Assembly (NCBI GenBank): GCA_944321295.1 | Contig: CALUKU010000006.1 | Span: 1 to 64,000, forward strand | Direction: 5' to 3' | Source: an uncultured Prevotella sp. | Lineage (GTDB): Bacteria; Bacteroidota; Bacteroidia; Bacteroidales; Bacteroidaceae | DNA: 64,000 bases | Shown here: positions 35,505 to 44,852 of the stretch, piece after piece | Layout: the number at the start of each line of letters is the position of its first letter | How positions within the stretch are numbered: the first letter of the stretch is position 1 | Notes under the pieces: generated by a model | Told to the model about the DNA's origin: nothing | What the model saw: the letters and a program-made list of their open reading frames with translations, nothing else | The model's database searches: none | Position numbers and translations under genes: made by a program

Positions 35505-36596
35505 TTACTTCTTATAATGCTTATCGTAAAATCTCTTCTTTACTACCGTTCCGGCGAAAGTCTTCTTACGTATCTGCACCTCAAGCTCAGTGCCGAGCTT
35601 TGAATAAGCTGCGTCTACAAGAGCCATGCATACGCTCTTGTGAGTAGAGATTGACTGATAACCGGTAGTAACCGTACCGATGACATTGCCGTCGGCAACT
35701 ACATTATAGCCATGACGCGGAACGGCGTGCTCATGCAGCTCTATGCCTACAACCTTACGGCTTACGCCATTGGCCTTCTGGGCGGCAACAGCTTCCTTGC
35801 CGATGAACTCTTCCTTATCGAGCTTGCAGAACATGCTGAGGCCTGCCATAACGGGGCTGATGTCCTTGCTCAGCTCGTTGCCGTAAAGCGGCAGGCCTAC
35901 CTCGAAGCGCAAGGTGTCGCGGCAACCCAGTCCGCAAGGCTTGCAACGGCCGCTCTCAACAAGCTTGTCCCAATAGCTGCGGATGAGTTCGTGGCTGCAG
36001 TATATCTCGAAACCGTCCTCGCCGGTATAGCCGGTGCGGCTGACAATAACCTCGTCACCGTCGACGTTGATTATCTTTGAGGTGTAGAACACCAGCTCCT
36101 TGCACTCAAGACCGAGCACTGACTCAACTACGGCCTCAGCCTCGGGACCCTGCACGGCAATCTGGCCGTAACGCTCAGAGGCGTTCTCGATGTTTACGTC
36201 GAAGCCCTCGGCGTTTTCCTTCATCCAAGCGATGTCCTTATCAACGTTTGACGCATTGATTACGAGGAAAAAGCTGCCGTCGGCCATCTTATAAACCAGC
36301 AAGTCGTCAACAGTTCCGCCGTCAGGATAGAGCATCATGCCGTAGAGCACCTGCCCTGCGGTGATGGCGTTGACGTCGTTAGTGAAAATGTGGTTTACGT
36401 AACGCTCGGCGTCAGGACCGGTAACAACGGCCTCGCCCATGTGTGACACGTCGAAAACGCCACAGGCCGTACGCACGGCGTTATGCTCGTCGATGATTGA
36501 CGAATACTGGATTGGCATGTCAAATCCTGCAAATGGCTGCATCAAAGCTCCTAAAGCCACATGCTTGTCGTGAAGACAGGTTTTCTTATTTTCCAT
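35505..36596 (-). CDS. gcvT: aminomethyltransferase (glycine cleavage T protein)
   Basis: Transfers the methylene group to tetrahydrofolate and releases ammonia. About 363 residues from the ATG at 36596 (MENKKTCLHDKHVALGALM); an upstream ATG at 36632 would overlap lplA and adds residues not typical of the family. Motifs: GFDMPIQYSSIIDEHNAVR, GVFDVSHMGE (GcvT N-terminal signature), FLVINASNVDKD and GYTGEDGFEIYC. The 139-bp spacer to gcvH carries an inverted repeat of GGAGTAA type. Confidence 0.95.
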   Translation of the reverse strand: MENKKTCLHDKHVALGALMQPFAGFDMPIQYSSIIDEHNAVRTACGVFDVSHMGEAVVTGPDAERYVNHIFTNDVNAITAGQVLYGMMLYPDGGTVDDLLVYKMADGSFFLVINASNVDKDIAWMKENAEGFDVNIENASERYGQIAVQGPEAEAVVESVLGLECKELVFYTSKIINVDGDEVIVSRTGYTGEDGFEIYCSHELIRSYWDKLVESGRCKPCGLGCRDTLRFEVGLPLYGNELSKDISPVMAGLSMFCKLDKEEFIGKEAVAAQKANGVSRKVVGIELHEHAVPRHGYNVVADGNVIGTVTTGYQSISTHKSVCMALVDAAYSKLGTELEVQIRKKTFAGTVVKKRFYDKHYKK

Positions 36597-36618
36597 ATTT
36601 TTAAGGTATACAATTAAA

Positions 36619-37614
36619 TTATTCATTATCATCGGTCAGAAGGCTAACGAAGTCCTCCTTACGCAAATTCATTATCACGTCGTCAAGCCTGGCGGGCAGG
36701 ACGGCCGCCACGGCCTCGGGCGTAAGCTCAACGTTCTTAAGACGCCGGAGCAAACTGCCGTCGACGTCGCCCGTAGCGAAGAAGTCGCCGCTCAACGTGA
36801 CGTTCCTTATAATCCGCCCCTTAACGTCGATGTGGGCCTCAACGCCGCCTACGCCGTCAATCCGCCGCCTGCGCACCACCGTGTGGCGCGGCTCGCTGCC
36901 GTAGATGAAATCCTCTGACAGGTAAACGCTGCGCTCGATGTCCTCTATGCGGCGCACGTCGTCGGCGGTAAGCACCACCTCGCCGTCGCACAGCGTCTGC
37001 CTCACGCTCTGCTTGAAGCCGTCAATGCTTATGTCGACATAATCTTTCAACAAGGCCACGCGCCGGCGCACGCTGTCGACGCCGTTGCTCTGCAGCTTGT
37101 CGCCCGGGGGCGTTATGCTGCGCACCATGTGCTCCATGTCGGTGTCAAAGAGCATCGTGCCGTGCACTATGCTCCGGCCGGGAAGATGGTAAAAGGCGTT
37201 GCCCGACACCTTGCGGCCGTCAACCATTATGTCGTTGCGCCCGGTGGCGACGGCGTCGACGCCCATCTTGCGCAACATCAGCACCATCATGTTCATGTAG
37301 CGGTTGAACGTAAGGTTGACGTTGTCGCCGTCGGTGACGAACGAGAACATTACGTTGTCCTTGTCGGCGTAAACACATCCGCCGCCGCTCTTGCGCCTGA
37401 ACATGGCTATGCCGTGGCTGCGGCAATAGTCTACGTTCACCTCGTTGGCAATAAGCTGGTTGCGACCGAACACTACCGACGGCTCCACCTGCCAATAGAA
37501 CAGGTAGTCGCCTCCGCCGAGAGCGCGGGCGACATATTCCTCCATTGCCAAGTAAAACGACACTTTTCGTGTCTTTTCTTCAGGCAAAACAACGTAGGAC
37601 ATTCCGTTTTTCAT
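36619..37614 (-). CDS. lplA: lipoate-protein ligase
   Basis: Attaches lipoate to carrier lysines using ATP. 331 residues: EPSVVFGRNQLIANEVNVDYC, RRKSGGGCVYADKDNVMFSF (the RRxSGGG lipoate/ATP motif), GRNDIMVDGRKVSGNAFYH and GTMLFDTDM, with a full C-terminal accessory domain. First gene of the glycine cleavage cluster on the minus strand, 22 bp before gcvT, so lipoylation capacity is produced with its substrate GcvH. Confidence 0.92.
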   Translation of the reverse strand: MKNGMSYVVLPEEKTRKVSFYLAMEEYVARALGGGDYLFYWQVEPSVVFGRNQLIANEVNVDYCRSHGIAMFRRKSGGGCVYADKDNVMFSFVTDGDNVNLTFNRYMNMMVLMLRKMGVDAVATGRNDIMVDGRKVSGNAFYHLPGRSIVHGTMLFDTDMEHMVRSITPPGDKLQSNGVDSVRRRVALLKDYVDISIDGFKQSVRQTLCDGEVVLTADDVRRIEDIERSVYLSEDFIYGSEPRHTVVRRRRIDGVGGVEAHIDVKGRIIRNVTLSGDFFATGDVDGSLLRRLKNVELTPEAVAAVLPARLDDVIMNLRKEDFVSLLTDDNE

Positions 37615-37680
37615 CTTATACGTCGGTTCAACGTGTCAAAAGGTTAGCACCGGGCCTGAACGTAATTATATTGACCCGCA

Positions 37681-37688
37681 CAAAAGTA
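37681..37688 (-). promoter_or_regulatory. -7 box for lplA-gcv
   Basis: Minus strand TACTTTTG, 66 bp before the lplA ATG; no -33 TTG at the standard distance. About 130 bp away is a plus-strand box for the divergent HIT gene. Confidence 0.35.
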
Positions 37689-37815
37689 ACAAAAAATAAC
37701 GTAACATCCGAACAAAAAAGCGATAAAAATTTGATGCGCCGAACATGTTTTTACACAAATAAGCCGAAAAAGCCATTTCTTTAAGCAAAACGAACGTCTT
37801 ATCAAAAAATTTAAG

Positions 37816-37823
37816 TACTTTTG
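37816..37823 (+). promoter_or_regulatory. -7 box for the HIT-trmD unit
   Basis: TACTTTTG on the plus strand, 45 bp before the ATG of the HIT gene; -33 element unclear. Confidence 0.4.
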
Positions 37824-37868
37824 CAGATACGGAAAGCATATCCGCAACCATAAAAACAAACGAAAAAA

Positions 37869-38294
37869 ATGAAAAGCGACCCGAAAGACTGTCTTTACTG
37901 TCAAAACAACGCAACGCAGCACAACCTTATGATTGAGGTTGCGAAGCTGAGCGTATCACGCGTGTTCATATTCAAAGAGCAGACATACCACGGACGTTGC
38001 CTCGTGGCATACGACCACCACATTGACGACCTCAACCAGCTGAGCGACGAGGAGCGCAACGCCTTCATGGCCGACGTGGCCAGGGTGACGAGAGCCATGC
38101 AGAAGGTATTCAACCCGGCTAAGATAAACTACGGAGCCTACGCCGACACGCTGTCGCACCTACACTTCCACTTAGTGCCCAAATACGTCGACGGACCCGA
38201 CTTCGGCGGCGTGTTCCAGATGAACCCGCAGAAGGTGTATCTCACTGATAATGAATATGCCGAAATGGCCGAAGCCCTGAAAAAGGAACTGTGA
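37869..38294 (+). CDS. HIT family hydrolase
   Basis: A 141-residue histidine-triad nucleotide hydrolase (diadenosine polyphosphate or AMP-amide type). It begins CLYCQNN, with [15 protein letters not shown] and the triad [13 protein letters not shown] at about residues 97-109. It overlaps trmD by 4 bp (stop/start TGATG type), implying coupled expression. Substrate not predictable. Confidence 0.88.
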   Translation: MKSDPKDCLYCQNNATQHNLMIEVAKLSVSRVFIFKEQTYHGRCLVAYDHHIDDLNQLSDEERNAFMADVARVTRAMQKVFNPAKINYGAYADTLSHLHFHLVPKYVDGPDFGGVFQMNPQKVYLTDNEYAEMAEALKKEL

Positions 38295-38968
38295 TGAGGA
38301 TTGACATTATCACCGTGTTGCCCGAGATGATTGAGGGCTTCGTGCATGAATCCATACTCGCCCGGGCGCAGAAGAAGGGACTGGCGGAAATCCACCTGCA
38401 CAACCTGCGCGACTACTCGACGGACAAATGGCGGCGAGTGGACGACTATCCTTACGGGGGATTCGCGGGGATGGTGATGCAATGCGAGCCTATCGACCGC
38501 GCAATATCCGCGCTGAAGGCCGAAAGGGACTACGACGAGGTTATATACACGTCGCCCGACGGCGAGCAGTTTAACCAGCACGTAGCCAACGACCTGTCGC
38601 TGAAAGGCAACATCATCATACTCTGCGGCCACTACAAGGGCATTGACCAGCGCGTGCGCGACCACCTGATAACGCGCGAGATAAGCATTGGCGACTATGT
38701 GCTGACGGGCGGCGAACTGGCTGCCGCCGTGATGGCCGACGCCATCGTGAGGCTTGTGCCCGGAGTGATAAGCGACGACCAGAGCGCCCTGTCAGACTGC
38801 TTCCAGGACGACATGCTGTCGGCTCCTATTTACACCCGCCCCGCCGACTACAAGGGCTGGAAGGTGCCTGACATCCTGCTGAGCGGCAACGAGGCAAAGA
38901 TTAAGGACTGGGAGATTGAACAAAGCTACGAGCGCACGAAACGGCTGCGCCCCGACCTGCTGAAATGA
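38291..38968 (+). CDS. trmD: tRNA (guanine37-N1)-methyltransferase
   Basis: SPOUT-class enzyme methylating G37 of tRNAs with S-adenosylmethionine. 225 residues: [47 protein letters not shown] and the trefoil-knot loop [19 protein letters not shown]. Normal length. Not followed by rplS here; the next gene is a DUF805 protein. Confidence 0.97.
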   Translation: MMRIDIITVLPEMIEGFVHESILARAQKKGLAEIHLHNLRDYSTDKWRRVDDYPYGGFAGMVMQCEPIDRAISALKAERDYDEVIYTSPDGEQFNQHVANDLSLKGNIIILCGHYKGIDQRVRDHLITREISIGDYVLTGGELAAAVMADAIVRLVPGVISDDQSALSDCFQDDMLSAPIYTRPADYKGWKVPDILLSGNEAKIKDWEIEQSYERTKRLRPDLLK

Positions 38969-38982
38969 TTAATACTTATTTA

Positions 38983-39015
38983 GGAGTTAAGAAGTTAAGG
39001 AGTTAAGACAATAGC
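38983..39015. repeat. GGAGTTA-rich intergenic repeat, copy 3
   Basis: GGAGTTAAGAAGTTAAGG followed by AGTTAAGACAATAGC, between trmD and the DUF805 gene; related to 20027 and (inverted) 26836. Confidence 0.6.
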
Positions 39016-39061
39016 TTTCTCTTTTTCACCTTCAAATTCAGAAACATCAAACAATAACGAC

Positions 39062-39574
39062 ATGGAAAACATTAAAAGACTGCCGTCAATGACTATCGGC
39101 GAATCTGTAAAAAAGGTGTTAAGCAACCTTTTTAACTTCAAGGGACGGGCACGCCGCTCTGAGCTTTGGATGTATTGGCTGTTTTACTTCCTCGTTTCAA
39201 TGGTGCTCATGTTCATAGTGAAGCCGTGGCCTGTAGTGAGCTTCATCGTCTACACCCTGTTGCATCTGTCGTTGTGGTCTGTCACGGTGCGCCGCCTGCA
39301 CGACCGCGGACACAGCGGCTGGTGGGTAACAATAGCCATCTTGTTAAGCACGTTTTTACAGGCTTATTACTTGGACATGGGATATTACGAAATAATTGAA
39401 ACAATAAATCCCGACCCCGAAGCAGCTATGGCCATCATGATGGACCCGATATTCAACATCGGCCTGTTAGTGTCATTCTTTGTAAACATTTCAATCCTTA
39501 TCTTCTGCGTGCTTGACAGCAAGCCTGAACCTAACAAATACGGTCTGTCGCCCAAGTATGTAGTAGAGGAATAA
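39062..39574 (+). CDS. DUF805 family membrane protein
   Basis: A 170-residue inner-membrane protein with about four hydrophobic helices. The family signature is RARRSELWMYWLFYFLVS followed by TVRRLHDRGHSGWWV. Function of DUF805 is unknown. It is preceded by its own spacer and ends at a long inverted repeat shared with recQ. Confidence 0.85.
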   Translation: MENIKRLPSMTIGESVKKVLSNLFNFKGRARRSELWMYWLFYFLVSMVLMFIVKPWPVVSFIVYTLLHLSLWSVTVRRLHDRGHSGWWVTIAILLSTFLQAYYLDMGYYEIIETINPDPEAAMAIMMDPIFNIGLLVSFFVNISILIFCVLDSKPEPNKYGLSPKYVVEE

Positions 39575-39576
39575 TT

Positions 39577-39686
39577 AATGAAAAAATGAATAATGAAAAA
39601 ATGAACAATGAATAATCAACGGCCCAAAAAGTCAAAGAATTTGGATTGTTCATTGTTCATTTTTTCATTATTCATTTTTCATTTTA
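39577..39686. terminator. long inverted repeat between convergent DUF805 and recQ genes
   Basis: Arms of about 36 bp built from AATGAA/TTCATT words (39577-39612 and 39646-39684, e.g. AATGAATAATGAA against TTCATTATTCATT). Placed between two converging genes, it can act as a bidirectional terminator; it also looks like a dispersed repeat. Confidence 0.6.
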
Positions 39687-41577
39687 ACCTTATTGTTCCG
39701 TCGCTGACGGCGACGGCTTCTTCGCTTATCAGAAACTCCAGCGTTTCCTTAATGATGTCACGGTCGTAAGCCAGTCTGCCGAGGTCGGTTACAGGATGTG
39801 GCCTTTCGTCGGCCAAAAGACCGCGAATTGCAGCCTCAACGGCGGCCTTTTGCGAGGCGGAAGACGGCCTTTTGGAATGTGCAAGGCAAACGTCGCACTG
39901 GCCGCAGTCCGCGGAGCGCTCCTCGCCGAAATACTTAAGCAACTGACGGCTGCGGCAAACGTCGTCGTTCTCGGCATACTGCGTGATGGCGTTTATGCGC
40001 TCAACGTACTCGCTCTTGCGGTCGTCGTAAACGTCCTTGCCGAACACCAACCGCTCCGACGCCTCACGGCGCTGCACGTAGCGGACGTGGGGAATGGCCT
40101 TGCGGGGAATGAAGCGCAGGATGTGGCGGCGGTTAAGCTCCTTAAGAATGTCGTACACCTGATTGCGGTCAATGCCCGTTTGGCATGAGATAAGACTCTC
40201 GTCGATATAGCAGAAATCAGAAAAAAGACCACCGTAATTACGCAACAGCGACGTTATGACGGCGTTCTCGTCACCATCGAGGCCGTCGAGGCGGTAAAGG
40301 TCGTCACGACCGAGCAGCATTGTCAGTTGCGACATGTTGTCGCGCTCGTCCTCATAGTCGATGTAGCCGGCGCGCGCCAATATCTTCAGTGCGGAGTTGA
40401 CCTGTATCGGGAAGTGGTGGAAATACTGGCAGAACCTGTCGATGTTGAACTCAAAGCGGCAACCGCCGCCGCTGCCCAGACCGATTTGGTAAAAATAAGC
40501 CAAGTGCTCGTAAACCGTGCGGATGTCGTCCTTGTCGGGGAAGGTTTCGCTTATGCGCCGCTGCAGCTTGGCGTGGTCGTTGCCGTCATATAGCAGCACG
40601 GCGCGCGAGGGCTTGCCGTCACGCCCGGCGCGGCCCGCCTCCTGGAAGTAGGCCTCGATGGAGTCAGGGCAGTCAATGTGGACAACCAGGCGGACGTCGG
40701 CCTTGTCAATGCCCATGCCGAAGGCGTTGGTGGCCACCATTACGCGCGCCCTGCCCTCCTGCCAGTCGCGCTGGCGCTGGTCGCGCACGGCCGTTTCAAG
40801 TCCGGCGTTGTAAAACGTCGCGCTTATGCCGCCGTCGGTCAAGGCCTTGGCTATCTCCTTGGTGCGCTTGCGGCTCCTTACGTAAACGATGGCCGCGCCG
40901 TCGGTGCTGCCCAGCAGGCGCAACGTTTCGTGCCACTTGTCGCTCGTCCTGACTACGAGGTAGGCAAGGTTCTTGCGCTCGAAACTCATGCGGAAGACGT
41001 TCTTGCGCCTGAAGCCGAGCTTGTCCTGGATGTCGTCTACGACGCGCGGCGTGGCCGTGGCCGTGAGCGCAAGCACGGGGGCGTCAGGATGAACGCTCCT
41101 TATGTCGCTTATGCGGAGGTATGACGGACGGAAATCGTAGCCCCACTGGCTGATGCAGTGGGCCTCGTCGACGGTGATCAGGCTTACCTTCATGTGGCCG
41201 AGCTTCTTGCGGAACAGCTCGGAAGAGAGCCTCTCGGGCGACACGTACAGTATCTTCACGCCGCCGAAAATGGCGTTCTCGAGCGTGGCTATGACGTCGG
41301 CGTGCATCATGCCCGAATACACGGCGGCCGCCTTAATGCCTCTGCTCCGAAGGTTGTCAACCTGGTCTTTCATCAAGGCTATGAGCGGGGTTATCACCAA
41401 ACACACGCCTGGCATTGACAGGGCGGGCACCTGGAACGTGACCGACTTGCCTCCGCCCGTAGGCATAAGCCCAAGAGTGTCGTTGCCGGCGCAGACGCTC
41501 TCGATTATCTCGCGCTGTATGCCGCGGAAGTCATCGTAGCCCCAATAATCATGAAGGATTTGCCTGTATTTGTCCAT
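39679..41577 (-). CDS. recQ: ATP-dependent DNA helicase RecQ
   Basis: A 3'-5' DNA helicase for repair and recombination. About 632 residues from the ATG at 41577 (MDKYRQILHDYWGYDDFRG); the longer start at 41628 reads a repeat. Motifs: GLMPTGGGKSVTFQVPAL, LITVDEAHCISQWGYDFRP (DEAH), ALTATATPRV, QEAGRAGRDGKPS, and the zinc cysteines in CRSRQLLKYFGEERSADCGQCDVC. No HRDC domain is evident. It follows recJ, with an inverted repeat between them. Confidence 0.95.
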   Translation of the reverse strand: MDKYRQILHDYWGYDDFRGIQREIIESVCAGNDTLGLMPTGGGKSVTFQVPALSMPGVCLVITPLIALMKDQVDNLRSRGIKAAAVYSGMMHADVIATLENAIFGGVKILYVSPERLSSELFRKKLGHMKVSLITVDEAHCISQWGYDFRPSYLRISDIRSVHPDAPVLALTATATPRVVDDIQDKLGFRRKNVFRMSFERKNLAYLVVRTSDKWHETLRLLGSTDGAAIVYVRSRKRTKEIAKALTDGGISATFYNAGLETAVRDQRQRDWQEGRARVMVATNAFGMGIDKADVRLVVHIDCPDSIEAYFQEAGRAGRDGKPSRAVLLYDGNDHAKLQRRISETFPDKDDIRTVYEHLAYFYQIGLGSGGGCRFEFNIDRFCQYFHHFPIQVNSALKILARAGYIDYEDERDNMSQLTMLLGRDDLYRLDGLDGDENAVITSLLRNYGGLFSDFCYIDESLISCQTGIDRNQVYDILKELNRRHILRFIPRKAIPHVRYVQRREASERLVFGKDVYDDRKSEYVERINAITQYAENDDVCRSRQLLKYFGEERSADCGQCDVCLAHSKRPSSASQKAAVEAAIRGLLADERPHPVTDLGRLAYDRDIIKETLEFLISEEAVAVSDGTIRLK

Positions 41578-41599
41578 AGGAAAGAAGATATTAAACGAA

Positions 41600-41678
41600 G
41601 AGTGAAAAATGAAGAGTGAAGAATTCAATACTTTACTTTATGACGGCACTTGAATTCTTCACTCTTAACTTTTCACTC
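41600..41678. repeat. inverted repeat at the recJ-recQ junction
   Basis: GAGTGAAAAATGAAGAGTG... (41600-41628) pairs with ...CACTCTTAACTTTTCACTC (41650-41678), arms of 29 bp with few mismatches. The right arm overlaps the last codons and stop of recJ. Confidence 0.7.
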
Positions 41679-43400
41679 ATCACTAACCGAAGGCCTTATG
41701 TCTTCAATCTGCAGCTGCACGCCGTTGTGCTTGAAGATGTTGTCTTCGATGGTGTAAGCTATGTCGAAACTGCGCTTCGACTTAATGTAACGCGCCGAAC
41801 CGCTCTGGCCGAAGGCTATGCCGTTCATCACGTTGTTTGATTTTGAGTCGACAAGCTCAAGCTTGATGTGCTCCTGCTCGCGGCCGACCACCTTGCTCGT
41901 GCCGAAGTCGTAAACGTCGTTGGTGCAGAAGAGCGGCTTCTGGTTCATCGGGCCGAAGGGTCCGAACTTGCGAAGGTCTGAGTGGAACCTGCGGGTAACG
42001 TCCTTAAAGTCGATTACGGCGTCGATGTTGAGCGTAGCCTCGGTCTGCTCGGGCAGGATGTGCTCGTCGACATATTGCTGGAAACGCCGGCGGAACTCCG
42101 GCACGTCCTTCCATCTAAGCGTGAGTCCGGCGGCGTAAGTATGTCCGCCGAAGTTGACTAACAGGTCGCGGCAGCTCTTTATCGCCGCGTAGACGTCGAA
42201 GCCTGTGACGCTGCGGGCCGAGCCTGTGGCGAAGTCGTCCTCACGGGTCAGCACGATGGTAGGACGGAAGTATATTTCAGTCAGGCGCGAGGCGACTATG
42301 CCGATGATACCCTTCTTCCAGTTCTCATCATAGAGCACAATGCTCGAATGGCGCTTCTGGCTCTCAATGCGAGATATAATCTGGTTGGCCTCCTCGGTCA
42401 TCTGCTTGTCGATGTCCTTGCGTTGCTCGTTGTACTCGTTGATGTGCTTGGCACGCATAAGCGCGCTGCCGTAATCTTTCTCAACAAGCAGGTCTACGCT
42501 CTCGCGGCCGTTCTCCATGCGTCCCGACGCATTGATGCGCGGCCCTATCTTAAACACGATGTCGCTCATGGCAAGCGTGCGCCCGGCCAGACCACAAATG
42601 TCGATGATTGCCTTGAGGCCGATGTTGGGGTTCTGGTTGAGCTGCTTCAGACCGTAATAAGCCAAGATGCGGTTCTCTTCTATTACGGGCACGATGTCGG
42701 CGGCTATGCTCACGGCACAGAAGTCAAGCAGGGGAATGAGCCGCGAGAATGGTATGCTGTTGTTCTTTGCAAAGGCTTGCATGAACTTGAAACCTACGCC
42801 GCAGCCGCTAAGATGCTTGAACGGGTAAGCGTCGTCGGCCCGCTTGGGGTTGAGCACGGCCACGGCGGGCGGCATGACCTCGTCGGGCACATGATGGTCG
42901 CAGATGATGAAGTCGATACCGAGGCTCTTGGCATAGGCAATCTCGTCAACGGCCTTTATGCCGCAGTCGAGTATTATCACGAGCTTTACACCCGTTTCGC
43001 GCGCGTACTCTATGCCCTTGCGGCTCACGCCGTAACCTTCGTCGTAGCGGTCAGGAATGTAATAATCGATGTTTGAATAAAACTGCTGCAAGAACTTGTA
43101 GACGAGCGCCACGGCCGTGCATCCGTCTACATCGTAGTCACCGTACACCATGATGCGCTCCTTGCGGCCCATCGCGTCGTTAAGCCTGTCGACAGCCACG
43201 TCCATATCCTTCATAAGGAACGGATTGATGAGGTCGTTAAGCTGCGGACGGAAGAACCGCTTGGCTGCCGACTCCGTGGTTATGCCGCGGCGGAGCAGTA
43301 TTCCGGCGAGAATGGGGCTTATGCCCACCTTGGCGCCAAGCTCCTCAGCCGCCTTCGTTTGTTCTGATGTCGGTTTTTCGTAATTCCATTTGAAGTGCAT
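41673..43400 (-). CDS. recJ: single-stranded-DNA-specific exonuclease RecJ
   Basis: A 5'-3' single-strand exonuclease of the DHH family. 575 residues with IMVYGDYDVDGCTAVALVY, LVIILDCGIKAVDEI, FIICDHHVPDE (DHH), then FGGHTYAAGLTL of the DHHA1 domain and a C-terminal OB-type segment. All expected metal-binding Asp/His are present. Adjacent to recQ on the same strand, a natural functional pair in RecF-type repair. Confidence 0.95.
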   Translation of the reverse strand: MHFKWNYEKPTSEQTKAAEELGAKVGISPILAGILLRRGITTESAAKRFFRPQLNDLINPFLMKDMDVAVDRLNDAMGRKERIMVYGDYDVDGCTAVALVYKFLQQFYSNIDYYIPDRYDEGYGVSRKGIEYARETGVKLVIILDCGIKAVDEIAYAKSLGIDFIICDHHVPDEVMPPAVAVLNPKRADDAYPFKHLSGCGVGFKFMQAFAKNNSIPFSRLIPLLDFCAVSIAADIVPVIEENRILAYYGLKQLNQNPNIGLKAIIDICGLAGRTLAMSDIVFKIGPRINASGRMENGRESVDLLVEKDYGSALMRAKHINEYNEQRKDIDKQMTEEANQIISRIESQKRHSSIVLYDENWKKGIIGIVASRLTEIYFRPTIVLTREDDFATGSARSVTGFDVYAAIKSCRDLLVNFGGHTYAAGLTLRWKDVPEFRRRFQQYVDEHILPEQTEATLNIDAVIDFKDVTRRFHSDLRKFGPFGPMNQKPLFCTNDVYDFGTSKVVGREQEHIKLELVDSKSNNVMNGIAFGQSGSARYIKSKRSFDIAYTIEDNIFKHNGVQLQIEDIRPSVSDE

Positions 43401-43548
43401 TATGTCGTTTTTTATTTTTTCAGTACCAAGGCTGCTTTATCGGCGATAAAGAGCGTGTAAAGTTACAAAGAATTTTCAATAAAACGACTAAATGCGGCGG
43501 AAAAGTAACATTTATAAACCTTTGCGCCGGCCTCCGGGCAAAAGGCAA

Positions 43549-43594
43549 CCGTGCCAGCAAAAGCCTCTTTCACGTAAGGCTCTTGCCGGCACGG
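43549..43594 (-). terminator. hairpin after the C1 peptidase gene
   Basis: CCGTGCC (43549-43555) pairs with GGCACGG (43588-43594), with further inner pairing AGCAAAAGCCT/AAGGCTCTTGC. It lies about 32 bp beyond the stop at 43626 on the minus strand; only a weak T-run follows. Confidence 0.5.
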
Positions 43595-43625
43595 CCGTGT
43601 AAGATGTGCTGTCAGCAAGCGGGAA

Positions 43626-44828
43626 TTAGATACCCAGCTTCTTGCGGATGTCCTTGGGAATGGCGTTCTTGTTAACCATGAAGTTCATGGTCTTGTAAGC
43701 AATGTAGTTCTTGCTCATGTACCAAATTCCCTTGTAATTGCCGAACTCGCCCCAAGAGTTCTTAACCATGTAGAACTCGTTGCCGTTCTTGTCCTTTGCA
43801 ATGCCGTAGAGGTGCATGCCGTGGTCGTCGGTAGTTTCCCAGTTGTCGAAAGCCTCCTGACGCATTTCCTGCGTGGGAACGATCTCGGGAGCGTCAACTC
43901 CGAGAGAGTCGAGCATGCTCTTCTTCTCAGTAGCTGAAAGCTTGAACCAGCGGTCAGCGTCAGTGCCGCCCATGCTGCGTGCCTTCTTCACGTCGTAAGC
44001 CATAGCGATACCCTTGCGTGTGAAGCCGTCCTCGGTAACGTCGCCGCCCCAAGCGATGGTGTAGCCTTCGTTGATGGCGTTGTCGATGATACGCATCATC
44101 TCGTCCATGGGCACGTTGTAAGAGGGCTTCCAGCGCCAGTTGTCCTGCACCTCGATGGCGAACTGGGTGTAGAAGGGATGGTGGGTGTAGCTCGTGATTG
44201 AAACGTAGTCGTCAAGGTTGATGCCGAGGCTCTCAACGAAAGACTTCGGAGTGTACTCCTTGCCCTCGTAAACGAACTTCTCGGGGCACTCGCCGAGGTA
44301 AGCGTCGAGTATACCCTGGAGGCCCTTCTGCCACTGCTTAGATATTTTCTTAGCCTTGCTGTGAGAGATGGCAGCCACGTAGGGGTCCATCACGCTGAAC
44401 AGCTCGTCGAAGTTGGCGAGAGAGTCGCCGGTGAGCGTGCCGGGTGCCGGCATTGCCTCTTCGGGGCAGATACCGTAGTTCTTCATTATAGTTACAACGT
44501 CAGCGAAGCTTCCGCCCTGGGCGAACTGGCTGTCGCCGTGCATCCTTACGGTAAGGATGGCGCGGTCCATATAGTCCTTATTGGCGATGAACATCTCGCA
44601 GAGGTTGTATGTCTTGCCTGTGTTCTTGAGGATTTCGCTCTCAAGGAAGCTCAGCGTAGAGTAAGCCCAGCAGGTGCCGCTGCGGTTCTGGTCCTTAACG
44701 CTGGTAATCTTGTTCTCCTTCACGACGGTGAAGACAGGTTTCGTCTGGTCGGCAGCGACTTTCTTGTCCTGCGCGTTCACTCCGCCCGCCAGGCATGCCA
44801 GCAGGCACAGGGTAAATAGCTTTTTCAT
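43626..44828 (-). CDS. secreted C1 family cysteine peptidase (aminopeptidase C/bleomycin hydrolase type)
   Basis: A 400-residue protein with a signal peptide (MKKLFTLCLLACLAGGVNAQ) and papain-fold catalytic regions: Cys in VKDQNRSGTCWAYSTLSFLE, His in DDHGMHLYGIAKD and Asn in YMVKNSWGEFGNYKG. This is the PepC/bleomycin hydrolase arrangement common in Bacteroidetes, here exported to the periplasm or beyond. It starts 24 bp after the M24 peptidase gene, so the pair probably forms a peptide-degrading operon. Confidence 0.9.
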   Translation of the reverse strand: MKKLFTLCLLACLAGGVNAQDKKVAADQTKPVFTVVKENKITSVKDQNRSGTCWAYSTLSFLESEILKNTGKTYNLCEMFIANKDYMDRAILTVRMHGDSQFAQGGSFADVVTIMKNYGICPEEAMPAPGTLTGDSLANFDELFSVMDPYVAAISHSKAKKISKQWQKGLQGILDAYLGECPEKFVYEGKEYTPKSFVESLGINLDDYVSITSYTHHPFYTQFAIEVQDNWRWKPSYNVPMDEMMRIIDNAINEGYTIAWGGDVTEDGFTRKGIAMAYDVKKARSMGGTDADRWFKLSATEKKSMLDSLGVDAPEIVPTQEMRQEAFDNWETTDDHGMHLYGIAKDKNGNEFYMVKNSWGEFGNYKGIWYMSKNYIAYKTMNFMVNKNAIPKDIRKKLGI

Positions 44829-44852
44829 TTCTTGTTGTTGTTATTTGTTTGG

